A stretch of DNA of 64,000 nucleotides from assembly GCF_048771995.1 (NCBI RefSeq), contig NC_133026.1:99721501-99785500 (forward strand), given 5' to 3'. The notes below the pieces were generated by a model. The model saw only the letters and a program-made list of their open reading frames with translations. It had not been told where the DNA came from and made no database searches. The position numbers were made by a program, and so were the translations under genes. Source of the DNA: Taeniopygia guttata. Its lineage: Eukaryota > Chordata > Aves > Passeriformes > Estrildidae. Positions 13,001 through 24,600 of the stretch are shown one piece after another. Numbering within the stretch: position 1 is the first letter of the stretch; each line of letters opens with the position of its first letter.

Positions 13001-13799
13001 CGCGGATCTTTGTCACTTCACGGACTTGCTGGATCTTTGTCACTTTCATGGGTTTGATGGATGATCTCCTAACAGGGAATAAAATGGGAGGACAAGTGTA
13101 TAACAGCTTTAATAAAAACAGAGGGGTGAAAAAAAAAAAAAAAAAAAAAAAGAAAAAGGAAGAAATCTTTTGCAATTATTAGCCTGAGTGCGAAAGAGCA
13201 TTTCCTCAGTGTGACAGCCAGAGGCTTGCTGCACTGTTATTAAAGTGCACTTCAGTGGGAATCCATGCAGATGGCTTTTTTACCCAGCATAGGATTATAT
13301 TGGATTAGTCATATAAAATTGTTGTTTACCATCTCTAGTCCTTTTCCCCAGAGCTTTTATCAGGAACCTCACAAAGCATGTAGTTTGAGTCTGCCTTTAC
13401 GCAGTAACCCAGATGAGCAGCTTTTTGTTTGTGCAAACTGCTACAATGTTGTAGTTTAATGTAATCCTAATGTTGCAGTGGGAGATTTTATACCTGATAA
13501 AGGAGGCTGTTTGGCCCAGATTTTCCTTTTGGCTACAAGAAAGGAAGTTAGATCTTAAGGAGATGCTCTTTCTTCTTGCTGGGCTCTCCAGAAGAGCTGT
13601 GCTGATCCCACTTCTGCTCCATCAGAGACAATCGGATTCCTAACACTGGCACTGTTTTTCATAATGCTCACTAATGAGTTAATGCTTGATTAATGCACTG
13701 TTCTGAGTGATGTATGAGATATTTCTTGTGTTCCCTTTCTATCATGCAGAGCCATACTCTGACCATCTTTCTTCTCTGTGTCCAGAAGGCTCAGGGATC
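10051..13799. other. Intergenic spacer upstream of IMPA2
   Basis: No supported gene was found. A moderately GC-rich segment at about 12.54-13.08 kb contains two copies of a 15-bp word, GGATCTTTGTCACTT, at 13004 and 13031 (period 27). It is followed by a 23-bp A-run at 13129-13151. Open frames here lack splice context or homology I can recognise. Confidence 0.5.
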
Positions 13800-13804
13800 A
13801 CTGC

Positions 13805-14431
13805 GTGAAAAACACCAATCACTTGTTTTTTTAAAATCTTAAAAGTTTATTAGTAATAAAATAGTTATAAAAAGTGGCAATAAAATTAGAGTAATAAAAA
13901 TTTTGATAATGAGGATTAGGACACTATGAGACAATAAAAAGCAAAGAATTATGGATGTCTTTGGGCACTAAGCTGCCAAAAACATGCCTTGCGTACAAAG
14001 GAATAACCCTTAAAAGCAATAGCCTGTTGCATATTCATATATCTCATACATGATGCATAATTTCCTTGCAAATTAAGAATTTTTCTGGGTTTTATCAACT
14101 TCTTCCCCTTAATCCTGGTGGTTCCATAAAGATGGAGAGAAGGTGGAAGAATGTTTGTCTTTTCTGACAAGGAGGCTGTAACTCTTCAGGTTTTGTGTCA
14201 CCGTTACCTCTGTGTGAAGAGTTTCTTGATTATCTTATCCTTTTCTTGAGCTAGTAAAAAATATCTTACATCACAAAGTTTCTATTTTAACATTATGTTG
14301 TAACCTAAAATTATATTTAACATACTACTTAAAACGGATTAATACAGTATTACAAAATAACCCTCCATAATAAATATAGTATTCAATTTAATATTTGCGA
14401 AGACCCAATCATAAAATACGCGTCTTTCACA
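13805..14431 (-). mobile_element. Solo LTR of an avian endogenous retrovirus, with 5-bp target duplication
   Basis: The segment opens GTGAAAAACACC and closes CGTCTTTCAC followed by A, giving imperfect inverted ends (GTGAAAAA against GTGAAAGA). ACTGC directly precedes it (13800-13804) and also directly follows it (14432-14436), which fits a 5-bp target-site duplication. The body is AT-rich with repeated AATAAA-like words. The canonical leading T of TG appears lost. No gag, pol or env open frames flank it, so a solo LTR left by recombination is the simplest reading. The family resembles LTRs I associate with passerine genomes, but I cannot name it. Orientation is uncertain. Confidence 0.6.
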
Positions 14432-14436
14432 ACTGC

Positions 14437-15964
14437 TTAGACACAGTCCACATTTTCCCTCCTGCCATAAACTAAGAAACTGCCTTAAACATACAGTGCA
14501 AGGCTCTCATTTTAGATCTGCCCTGGGGGTAGGTTATAACAAGGACTTCTTTTTTTTCAAGGTCTGACAGATAGCTCTACTGGTAAAATTACATCCTTCA
14601 GTGTTTTCTGGAGTTTTCAGACTGGCTCTGTCATCCTGGGAAATTTTCCCTTCTAGGTGGTATGGCTGCAAGAACTTTCCTGAGGTGTGAGTGCCTTTGA
14701 TTCTACAGCGAGAGACATTTTTCTTCTCTGTAGGGGGTTCTGTGACAAGGTGATACAGTTACTCTTTTCCCTAGACAGGAAATGTGGGTGTAAAATCGTA
14801 TTTCTCCCTGGACTTGGAGGGAGAAGCAACAGACTGCCACATGCATGCTGGTATTGTTTTTTGATCCACTGAAAACAATCTTGTATTATAACATGATGTA
14901 TCTGTCACTGAAGGGGATACAGAACTTCTGTCAGTGTGCTGTGATAGGGATGACTGTACCCTAATTTGGTTTAATAAATATTGCCTCTGGTTTTGTCAGC
15001 TTTAAGATTAAATTGACTTTCTTATATATTACGAGAAAGTATTTTTTGTCTCCAGTTCTACAAATGGTCACCTTTAATCCAGTCATGTCTTGGTGCTTTT
15101 TCTCTTGATATGCAGGAAATGTTCATGAACTGAACTCTATAAACTTTTGCTTTTAGCCAAAGTGGTCATTCTGAGGCTTGGGAAAGCCAGACTGTTTCTC
15201 CCTGTTTCAGGGAAGGTTCCTGAACACAAATGGGATTGTTACTCTGTGACCAAAGATCTAAACAAGATGGAGAAAAGGCCTTTTTTGTTCAAGGGCAATT
15301 TTGTTCAAGGTTGTTCCATGATTTTTAAACTGGCATTTGTCTGTGAGACTGGCAGCCTCGACTGTGCCACAGAACATACCATGCAGAAAAATCATGTTAA
15401 GTTTTGCCATCTTCCAGCCTGAAAGAGACTCAGGAAGAAGCCACTGCTGACGCAGTGGGCGGGTGGAACAAAAGAGATTCGTCTGGGGCAGGTGAATTTT
15501 GTACATGATTTACAAAGGCATGTAGATTTTCATACAAAAATTTTAATTCCTGGAAAATCAGATGAGGATGGTAGCTCTCTCTGGGGGTTGAAAGGACACA
15601 TATTGACCTTTAATCCATGTAGAAAAGGGCTACACTTGGGAGTTATTGTAGGGTTGCATCATATTGTAGGGTTGTATAATTCCATGCTTATATATCTTCT
15701 GACAAATCAATAATTTTTGTGCACATGGAGGTGAAAAAGGGTGAAATGGGTCACATTCTTGCTCTTTGGCAGCAAGTAGGAGGCTCAGCACCACTGTAAT
15801 CAATGACATTTTCATTTGTGTGAGCCAGCATGAAATGTGTGTTTGTTCATACCAAACTACATTAAAGCAAAAATGCAAGGAAAAAATATTGTGTTCAACA
15901 AACGAGGTAAATAATAGTGCAAGGAAATGTTTCTGCTATCATTATTTACAGTGGAAAGGATGTT
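14437..15964. other. Spacer between two solo LTRs
   Basis: No gene was supported. The interval contains only short open frames without splice context, and nothing resembling retroviral coding sequence, so the two LTRs that flank it are not the ends of one provirus. Confidence 0.5.
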
Positions 15965-15970
15965 AGTAGC

Positions 15971-16591
15971 TGTCGGAATCTGTGGGTATTGATGATTCCG
16001 AGATTGTAGAAAGTCTCTGTCTTTCTGCCCCATTGCCAAAGAAGAAGCCATAATTCGTCTGTGCTGTTTTCAAGGTTGTTTATTCTTGCTTATCTCTAAC
16101 ATGTTCTGCTGCCCTGCCGCAGGTCTGTCCTGCAGGGCAGCGTGTGTGGTTCTGCCCCCAGTGGGATGTTACAAACATTATATACCAGAAACTACGTGTG
16201 CTATATTTACAATGATGTGCCAATATCTATCATCTACGTTAAACAGCGTGTCCCCAGCCTAAACCAATAGAAAAATGCCAACACTACAGTGAAACATGGA
16301 GGGCATGAAGAAGGAGAAAAAGGACAAGACACACCCAATTTCCTCCATCTTGTCCCCTCTGAACCCCTAATCTAGAAACGTAAAATTTTACTTTTGCACC
16401 CGTGCCACACTTATTTATTACTCATATCAAACACTCAGAGCTTGTAATTCATCCTGTAAGATTGAAAACTCTTTTCCATGGACAGAGATCAGAGGCAGTG
16501 TCTCTGGGGGCTCTGTACAGGGGGGTTCCTGACCCCCTGCCAGGGTCCCAGGCCTTCCAGGGCAGACAGAGGGAAGCCCTGGATTCCCACA
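15971..16591 (-). mobile_element. Solo LTR of an endogenous retrovirus, with 6-bp target duplication
   Basis: A 621-bp element begins TGTCGGAATC and ends GATTCCCACA, so its termini are near-perfect inverted repeats (9 of 10) with TG...CA ends. The hexamer AGTAGC lies immediately before (15965-15970) and immediately after (16592-16597) and is a clear target-site duplication. Six-base duplications are typical of ERVK/beta-retrovirus-like elements. On the minus strand an AATAAA lies about 100 nt before the LTR end, which suits an R-U5 boundary and gives the minus orientation. There are no internal retroviral genes, so this is a solo LTR. High sequence integrity suggests a fairly recent insertion. 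Confidence 0.85.
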
Positions 16592-17375
16592 AGTAGCATT
16601 TCATACATTCACTGCCACTGAGAAGTTTTTTAAAAATAATGTATTGTTAGGATCTTTGGAAAATTAACGTTTCCTAATCAAGTACACATCAGTCTTTTAT
16701 CATTTGTATAAACAATGGGATATTTTGTATGCACATAGGCTAACATTAGCTTTTTGGTTTTTCAAAATCTGATGTCTAATGCTACGCACCAGCCTTGGGC
16801 CAATTTTAAAAATTGATGGAGTATCTTTAATTTGGAAGAATGGATGCTCACTTTGAAGTGGAGCCTCTCAAAAATCAATGGCAATTTTGAAAATGTTTGA
16901 TCATAATGTGCATGATTAAACCAACAAGAGCTTCAGCTATAGCTTTTCCCAAGAGTTTCAAGCTACAAGTAGGGGGTTTTTAGTGTCATTGGGATGGATC
17001 AATGCTTGTTTGACAAAATCTGCATCTTACACATACTCCTTACAGGTCTAGCTGCATAGTTGAGAAACCTGGCTGTTGTCTGCTTCCTCCATCTGTCTTC
17101 AATTCCCCTGCCAGGCATGGAAAACTGGGAAGGGTGGTTGCATGGCTCACTTTCTAGGTCAGTAATCAGGAATTCTTGTTTCCCTTTTAGCTCTGTTGGT
17201 CTATTTCCCAACTTTTTTTGTGTTCTGCTGGTAACAGTTTTTGTGTTTTGAAAACATTTGGTTCTTAAAAGCTGTGCACAGCTGCATTATCAACTCCTGG
17301 GTAAGCAGGAGAGCCCAGAACTGGTTGTTGTGTTGCTAGAAGAGCTGGGGAAACTGGGTCAGCAGGTTTCACACA

Positions 17376-17770
17376 TTAGAATCACAGAATGGGTCATGTT
17401 GGAAGGGATCATAGTGGGTCATCTGTCCAACCTTACTGCTCAGCTGGGGTCATCCCAGAGCACGTTGCACAGGATTGTGTAGATGGTTTGTGGATATCTT
17501 ACAACTACTCTGAGCAATCTGTTCCAGTCCACAGTCACCCACACAATAAAGTTCTTCCTCATATCTAAGTGGAACTTCCTATGCATCAGTTTCTGCCACA
17601 GCCTCTTGTTCTATTGCTTGGCACCACTGAGAACATCCCAGACACCCCTGCTTTAAATATACATACACTTCGATGGGGTCTTCTCTCGGTCATCTCTCCT
17701 TGAAGCTGAACAGGCCCAGCTCCCTCAACCTTTCAAGTGACCCAAGATTCATCATGAGCTTGTTTTCTTT
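17376..17770 (-). mobile_element. CR1-type LINE 3' fragment
   Basis: Begins with the reverse complement of a CR1 3' end (AGAATCACAGAATGGG, then TTGGAAGGGATCA and GTGGGTCATC) and continues through TTCTTCCTCATATCTAA-like and CTGAACAGGCCCAGCTCC words seen in antisense CR1 copies. It is 5'-truncated, as is usual for this family, with no reverse-transcriptase frame. Confidence 0.8.
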
Positions 17771-18290
17771 GCTATTTCTAACCTAAGTTGTTCTCTGAGT
17801 GCTGCCTAGTGCTGCCTTTGCCAAGACTGCTCTGGTTTCTGCAGAAGCCCTGAATTAATCCACCTGGGCTTTTTTGTTTTACTTCTACACCCACAGTATT
17901 TGAAAAACCCTGAACAACCCCAAACCAAAAGCAAACACTTGGGTAACATAGGAATGTTAAGTCCTATTGAGCCTTGCACATACTTTGTACAGTATTATTC
18001 CTTGTTATTCAAGTGTTGTTTTTTGGTTTTTTTTTTAATGGTATAAAGTGATTATGACTAGTGATATTCTCAGTATTGAGGAAACAACTGTTATCCTACT
18101 TGTGTTGCCTACAGTGAGATACTGGTATGCAGGCTATGATGGACTCCACTGTGCTGATCTCGCTCCACTGCACTCTTAAACTTCAGCTTCTCTTTGGCAT
18201 TGAAAAATTATTTCTGAAGTAATTTTACAAAGTTTTGCAAAAATTCAGAATCTCTACTATATCAGAGTGTGCTTTCTTCTAAATCACTAA

Positions 18291-18490
18291 CATAGAATCC
18301 TTGAAATGGTGGCCTGGAAGGGACTTTTTGTCTACTTGCTCTATGTCACTGTGCTGTGCATATTAGGTATACCTGTATTCAAAGGCATGCCTGATCATTC
18401 TCTGATGCGTTTATTAAAATGTATAGTGAGGAAGAACTACATTAATTTTTCTCTTTCATATCAAGAAATTTTCCCTCTCGTCCAACTGAA
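18291..18490 (-). mobile_element. Diverged CR1-like fragment
   Basis: The opening ATAGAATCCTTGAAATGG followed by CTGGAAGGGAC, and the later GTGAGGAAGAACTAC, resemble old antisense CR1 copies. Divergence is high and the right boundary is a guess. Confidence 0.4.
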
Positions 18491-19509
18491 GGGATGAGAG
18501 ACGTCTACTCTGTTAGTAACTTTATTTGTGCTCATTCTCCTCTGGAAGACACAGGAAACAATTACTATTGTCTTTTACAATAACCAAAGTCAATTAAAAT
18601 GATTCTGATTTCAACAACTCCTGATATACTGTATTTTCTTCTGTATGTAATATTTATTCCTGTTTTACAGTCCTTTCACCTGAGATGTTGTTTGTGTTGG
18701 ATAAACCAGAATAAAACTGAGTACCTGCATCTCGGGGTATTGCTACTTCATCTGAAAATGGGATTTCTCTTTCCCTACAGCACCATTGCATTGCTGGCTG
18801 CTACTATCCCACCCAAGTTTATTTTTTCCTTGCTGCTACTGTAGCTAGTTACATACAGCTGTCCTTTTACCAAGAAGTGACCTTGTGGTTTCCACAGCAT
18901 GAACTGTCCATTGCTAATTTGTTCCATGTTAATTGCTGATTGAAGTAGCAATTTTGATGACAGGCAGTTTGGAGTTACAGTGAATTGTCACAGAATCCAG
19001 CAGTTAGCAGTCTTAGGTGGGTGCTTCTGGAGCCAATGCAGAAGTCTTCACAGGCAGGATTCCTGGCAGCAGGTTACACCATGGGCAAGTCCTTCCCTCA
19101 CATGGACTCTCAGGTTGCTGACAGCCTCAGAGATGGGATCTTGTGAACATTCTGCTCGGCACAGTGAAGCCTGAGCTGAATATAGACAAAGCTTTCACCT
19201 TTCACTGTGACCCTGTGTGAACTTCAAGAAGTTGACTGGATGGGTGACTGGGTTGAGAGTGGAGGAGGAGAGATGCCAAGTTGTGCCTTGGAGCCAGAGG
19301 TGTGTGACACTTCCCTTAATCTGATTACAGTTCCAGTTCCTGCTTGCTGCCCAACCTGACCTGTCTCCTGCCATGTTTTCTTTGAACTGTCAGCTCAAAG
19401 CAGGCAGTGATGAGCTCCTGTCTGTCCACACCCTCTTCCCAGGCACAGCAGGCTGAGAACACTGGGGCTCTTCAGACCTCACAGCAACCTGCCAGTATCC
19501 AGGGGGCCT

Positions 19510-19800
19510 GTCAGGAATGGTAGTGATAGGACAAGGAGTAATGAATCCAAATTGAAAGGGGAAATTTAGGCTGGATATTAGGAAGAAGTTCTTTACTGTG
19601 AGGGTGGTGAGGCACTGGAACAGGTTATCCAGAGAGGTTGTGGATGTCCCAGCCCTGGCTGGTGTTCAAGGTCAGGTTGAATAGGGCTCTGAGCAACCTG
19701 GGCTGGTGGGAGGTATGCCTGCACAGGGCAGCAGGTTTGGGACTAGATAATCTTCAAAGACCCCTTTCAACCCTTAGCATTCTATGATTTTGTGATTGGT
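19510..19800 (+). mobile_element. CR1-type LINE 3' fragment, sense orientation
   Basis: Contains the sense CR1 landmarks GATATTAGGAAGAAGTTCTT, GTGAGGGTGGTGAGGCACTG, CCAGAGAGGTTGTGGATG and CCCTTTCAACCC. It ends with the family's short terminal repeat (ATTCTATGATTTTGTGATT). 5'-truncated. Confidence 0.88.
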
Positions 19801-20244
19801 TCTATGCAAAATTTGCCAGGTACTGCAATCAGGTAGGCGACATGGTCAAGATGGAGGGGCAGGTAGCATCTGGTAACATTTCATAAGACAAAAAGAAAAA
19901 AAAGAAGAGAAGAAGGAAATGTGATGTGCTTTAAGAAATGATTGAGACAAGATTTTGTACAAAGACAGGAGATGCAGAAAACAAGAGAAGACCTAGTGAA
20001 TGAGAGAGGAACAGGAAAGATTTTAAACTGCCACTAACAAAGGTTTGGAAGACTAGCAGGCAATAATCACTGCTTTGGGTCAGTCTGTCAGTCTTGCTGT
20101 TTAGCTGCTCTTCCTGTGGCTGGTGAGTGCCTGCTGTTGGTATGGTGTCTGTAAGGTCCAGTCCTGAGGGTGGAATACTTTTGTCCTGCCTGTGTGCCCT
20201 GCAGCCTAGTCTGCCAAGAATACCAGAAAAATAAAAAATCTAAA

Positions 20245-20590
20245 TCACAGAATCACAGACTGAGTTAGGCTGGAAGGGATCACAGTGGGTCATCTGCTCC
20301 AACCTCCTTGCTCAAGTGGGGCCATACCAGAGCACACAGAACAGGATTGTGTCCAGATGGTTCTCAAATATCTCCTGTGAAGGAGACTCCACATCTCTCT
20401 GGAGTGTGGAGAGAGAGAGATGTGGTCACCCCACAGTAAAGAAGTTCTTCCTCATACCCTAGTGGAACTTTCTGCAGGTCAGTTTGTGCCCATTGCCTCT
20501 TGTCCTATTGCTTGGCACCACCGAGATGAGCCTGGCTCCATCCTCTTGGGCACCTTTCCTTTAGATATTTATACACAAAGGGCAACGCCC
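20245..20590 (-). mobile_element. CR1-type LINE 3' fragment, antisense orientation
   Basis: Starts with the antisense 3' end (AATCACAGAATCACAGAC, then GGCTGGAAGGGATCACAG) and runs through TTCTTCCTCATACCC, CTCTTGTCCTATTGCTTGGC and CACC(A)CCGAGATGAGCC words. It sits tail to tail with the sense CR1 at 19.5-19.8 kb, about 445 bp away. Confidence 0.85.
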
Positions 20591-20825
20591 GGCAAGCAGC
20601 AGCAAGAGCAAGCACCACCAGTACCGAGGACACATTACCCGGCACGCTGCTGTCTCCTGCCAGGGGATGTCACTGGGACAGCCTTTACCTGTGGTGATGG
20701 GGGGAGATGCAGAACCTGCTTTGGCAGCGATCCCTCACTTGGCGTGTGTTGGTGTATCCGTGTATGTGCGGCCGGCAGAGTTCTCAATCCCCCCCGGTCG
20801 GTGCCTGTGACAGAAAGCCACAGAA

Positions 20826-20945
20826 AGTCACAGAATGTGCTGAGATGGAAGGGGCCCAGCAGCATCATCGAGTGCAGCACCTGGCCCTGCGCAGGCCAAC
20901 CTGAGGATCACACGCACAAGTGAACCTGCCAATAGCACTCGTGAC
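20826..20945 (-). mobile_element. Short CR1-like fragment beside a CpG island
   Basis: The words AGTCACAGAATGTGCTGAGA, GGAAGGGGCCCAGCAGCATC and ATCGAGTGCAGCACCTGGCC match the antisense 3' end of a younger CR1 subfamily. It abuts the CpG-rich promoter region of the coiled-coil gene. Boundaries are approximate. Confidence 0.6.
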
Positions 20946-20974
20946 AACTGAACAGGGGCTGGCTGGGACTGAAA

Positions 20975-21035
20975 GGGACTGACGGGGGTGTCTCCTCGCT
21001 GGGACTGGCTGGGACTGACGGGGGTGTCTCCTCGC
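20975..21035. repeat. Direct duplication, 36-bp period
   Basis: The 25-bp word beginning GGGACTGACGGGGGTG and ending CTCCTCGC occurs at 20975 and again at 21011, each time preceded by copies of GGGACTG. It lies at the left edge of the CpG island. Confidence 0.8.
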
Positions 21036-21159
21036 CGCCCGCGGGGACTCCCAGCCGGTGCCGGTGCCGGGGCCGGAGCGCGCCCCGGGCTTGGGAGCAG
21101 CTCCGCTCCCGGGCCGCACACGCCGGGCGCTCGGCTCTTACGTCCCTGCTCACCGCCCA

Positions 21160-21330
21160 TCCCGGGGCTCGTCCCGGCCTATCCCGGGCCCGTCCCGCCC
21201 ATCCCGGGGCTCGTCCCACCCATCCCGGCCTACCCCAGCGGCCTATCCCGGCCTATCCTGGGGCCCGTCACGGCCTATCCTGGGCTCCTCCCGGCCTGTC
21301 CCGGGGCCCGTCCCTGCCCATCCTGCCCGC
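21160..21330. repeat. GC-rich minisatellite in the promoter/5' UTR of the CEP290-like gene
   Basis: About eight imperfect copies of an 18-27 bp unit built from CGGCCTATCCCGGG and GCCCGTCCCGCCCATCC words end about 15 bp before the start codon at 21346. Depending on the transcription start it lies in the core promoter or the 5' UTR. Confidence 0.75.
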
Positions 21331-21345
21331 TGCCCAGCGCTCGCC

Positions 21346-21593
21346 ATGGCCCTGCCCGACGTCCACAGGTGCCTCCAAGTGAGTGCGGCCCCTGCTCCCG
21401 GGCGCCCCGGCCCGGGAATGCCCGGCAGGGCGCGGGGGGCCCGGCTGGGCCGGGTTTGCCTTCGGCGCCGAGCTCAGGCTGAGAGCGCAGCGCGGGGCTC
21501 GGGGCTGGCCCAGGGCATCGCCTATACTCAGTACCCTGTAGGATAAAGCAATATACTTACATATATATGTGTGTATATGTGTATATACATGTG

Positions 21594-21644
<51 letters not shown>

Positions 21645-24600
21645 CAAATAGTTTTATATACGTTCATACATATATACACACATGCACACACACATATCCT
21701 AGATATATGTATACACTATAGTTATATATGTTATATATATATGTAACTATAAATACATAGTTACATGTATTATATATATGCATATATATAAAATATAGCT
21801 TATATATAGCTTATATATATATAGAGCTTTATATCTTATATATAATATATACACGTTAATTAATCTATTAATTAATATATATTGTTATATATATTATTTA
21901 CATAATATATATTATTAATATATTATTAATGTGTATATCAATATATATACACATTAATTAACATATATACATATAGTTATATACACAAAATTATTCTAGT
22001 TATATATTGCCTCATATTACCATTATATATATATATATATATATATTTTATATATATATGACTTCATACTGTTGGGCAAGGTCCAGCAGACATGCGTGCA
22101 AGAAGTTCAGCCAGTGCGGCTGTCTTTTTGTCTCTGGTGAGGTTAAGTAAAAAATAAACACCATCTTAGTTGCAGAGCTGATGTTGGTAGTTTAGGACTA
22201 TAACTTGGGTGCTTTGTCCCTCTGTGATTAATTTTAAATGCAAAACCAGTTCCCTACGTTCCTTAATGAATTATGAAGTTATATTAGACATGTTTAATAG
22301 ATACCTGTTAAAGGACCTTTGTTGTAGTCAAATGTTCTTAAAATTTTGAACCCAGTTGTTTTTCCTGCCATTTTTCCTTTTAGATGCTTCTATGGTTTAG
22401 GAAAACTAGTAAAGTTTTTGGGGGAGAGTTTTAATTTGAAGTGTTATCAACTTAATTAACATTTGATTTGAAAATTTTCCTTGTTTTTTTGTTTTTGAAT
22501 TCGCTTCCTTTTCAGCTCACTGAGGAAAATGAGCAGTTAGTCAAGAAGGTGAAAAAACTACACATAAAAAATAAGGAGCTAGAAAGGAATCTGGGTCAGA
22601 TCCAAGAACAACTGCATCTGCAGCAGTTAATGCATGCCTGTGGCACAAGCAGAGAGTAAGGATTGTCAAACATTTCTCTTTTGCATCACAAGAAGTGCAG
22701 CATTTCAGGACATTTATTTGCATGTCCTTAAGATGAGCTAGGCTATATCTGGTATCTGTATTTTGAGGAGCCATCTGTGAAGAAGGTGTTGGGGTGAAAA
22801 ATGCTGGGGGCCTTTAGAGAAACAAAGGAGCTGGGGCACCTTGTACAAAATTTATTGTAGTGAAAGAAACTGTTTTAATATCAAAAAGTAATACTTCTGC
22901 TTAGCCAGTACACTCTCTCTTGGAAACAAAAGAAAAAGATAGGTAAGATAAAGATAAGTTGAGTAAAATAAATGCTGTTTAAAAGATTTAGAACCTAAGG
23001 ACCTGAAAAACTGTAGTGCCTCTGGTTTGGAGAGTGTCCTGCCAGGATTTATACACCGGTTCACAAAAATCTTCCAAGGCTTAAGTTTTGGTGCATTTAT
23101 GATCCTGCCTGGAAACCTCTACCATAAAATCAATCTAAAAAGTAACTTGGCCTTTTTCAGTTGCTTTGTTTAATTAAGTTAAATTGGTGAAGTATGCTTT
23201 TATGAAGCTGTTGTGTTTGTTTCAATTAAGTGTTCAGGTTCAAACAGAAACACATTTATGGCATAAGGGTGGCGACAGCAAGGATCGGGTTCTAGAGACT
23301 GACAGCGTCAGGTGAGTTCTTGGAAGCTGCTTCTTCACAGAATTATTCTTCTCTGTAGTGTAGAAAATGTTCATGGTTAAGTCAGTTGATTTTTTTAAGC
23401 TGTTATGCAAGTGGCTTTCAGCCTTTGAAACAATGGGAAATCATTCACATTTTAAAAATAACTACAAAATCTTGGATTAAACTTGAAAAGAGCACCAAGC
23501 AAAGAGCAAAATGTATTTCTTTCTTAGGTAGTACATTGAGAGGAATTAAATGAGCTGGGAACCTCCTTCATGTGTTTGTGTGCAGACATATGATCTTTTT
23601 TGTAGATTATTTTAACCTAGAGCCTTTGTGGTTTCACTTCTATTTTGTGGAACCTTTCTCAGCTCATTTTATACTGCTCACTGTTTTGTGCATATAAAAT
23701 TTATAGTCTGGTTTTGAGATGAGCTAGAGAAGCAGTTCTGCTTTTCAGTCTAATAACTTCAGAGTTGAGCCACTACTTACTGTAGTTTGCCAATAAGTGA
23801 TAGAATTAAACTCTTGTAACTGCTTTTCTAATGCAAAAGGTACAATTTTGTCTTTAAGAAAAAATATACTGGACCATTTTAACAACTAGGCAAGCTACGT
23901 AAAATATTGCTCCATCCCTCTATGACTTGATCATAAAATTCTAGGCTGCTCACCCCTTCAAAGGCTGCTTTTTGTCCACTTACATAAATGTGGATCTTAC
24001 ACAGATCTCAGTTGCTCTTTGGCCAAGTGCCCTGTTTTTAGTGGTTTTAGGTGGCTGTAGAAGACCCTTTTTCTCTCTCTCTTTTTTTTTTTTCTTTTTT
24101 TTTTTTTTTAAATATATTTACAATGTGCTGGACTCTCTTTGCAAGCTGGGTAGCTACCTAGGAAGGCTGGGTGACTGGCTCTGGGCTCAAACTGAGTTCC
24201 TAGTTAGGTGCTCATGTAGAAGAAGTCCAAGTTAGTCTGTGAATTGAGTGCTGTACCTGCCTGTGTTATTTTGCATGTAGATAACTCGACCTAGCTTTTT
24301 TTCCAGCATCTCTTTGTGTGTTCTTTCACAAAGCTGTGCTGTGCTACAGTATTGCTCATCCTGCTTGTGCTGTGCCGTCATGACTTACTGTGAATGGCAG
24401 CTCTTACTGTAATTCCTAAAAAAAAATAGGAAAAATGTCTGCTCATGTCCATCGGCTAAATTGTGGGCCTTGTGTATGTTGGCTGAATGCTATGAAATGT
24501 GGTAAGAAAGTAGTACAGCAGAACTCTATGCAAAATAATATTTGAGGGAAAGGTAACAGCCCTAATCTGTTTATTTGACATTTATTTTACCCACTCATTT

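Larger units (their letters stand above)
16598..19499. other. Spacer with CR1 fragments, no gene seen
   Basis: Apart from the two CR1-like fragments listed separately, this interval shows only short open frames. No exon with matching splice sites and no conserved-looking coding stretch was found. Confidence 0.5.
20960..21520 (+). promoter_or_regulatory. CpG-island promoter of the CEP290-like gene
   Basis: A CpG-dense island about 550 bp long covers the first coding exon (21346-21378). It ends sharply at an AT-rich microsatellite inside intron 1. There is no obvious TATA box. Its presence argues that the downstream coiled-coil gene is transcribed rather than being a pseudogene fragment. Confidence 0.7.

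Noticed and set aside
13805..16591. The two LTRs as the ends of a single provirus
   Set aside because: They differ in sequence, have different target duplications that each close on themselves, and no retroviral coding sequence lies between them.
20420..20923. A 167-aa plus-strand open frame
   Set aside because: It runs through two antisense CR1 fragments and has no homology or promoter. It is a transposon-derived chance frame.
20988..21546. Proline-rich open frames over the coiled-coil gene's promoter
   Set aside because: These are composition artefacts of the CpG island and minisatellite. The supported frame here is only the 11-codon first exon at 21346-21378.
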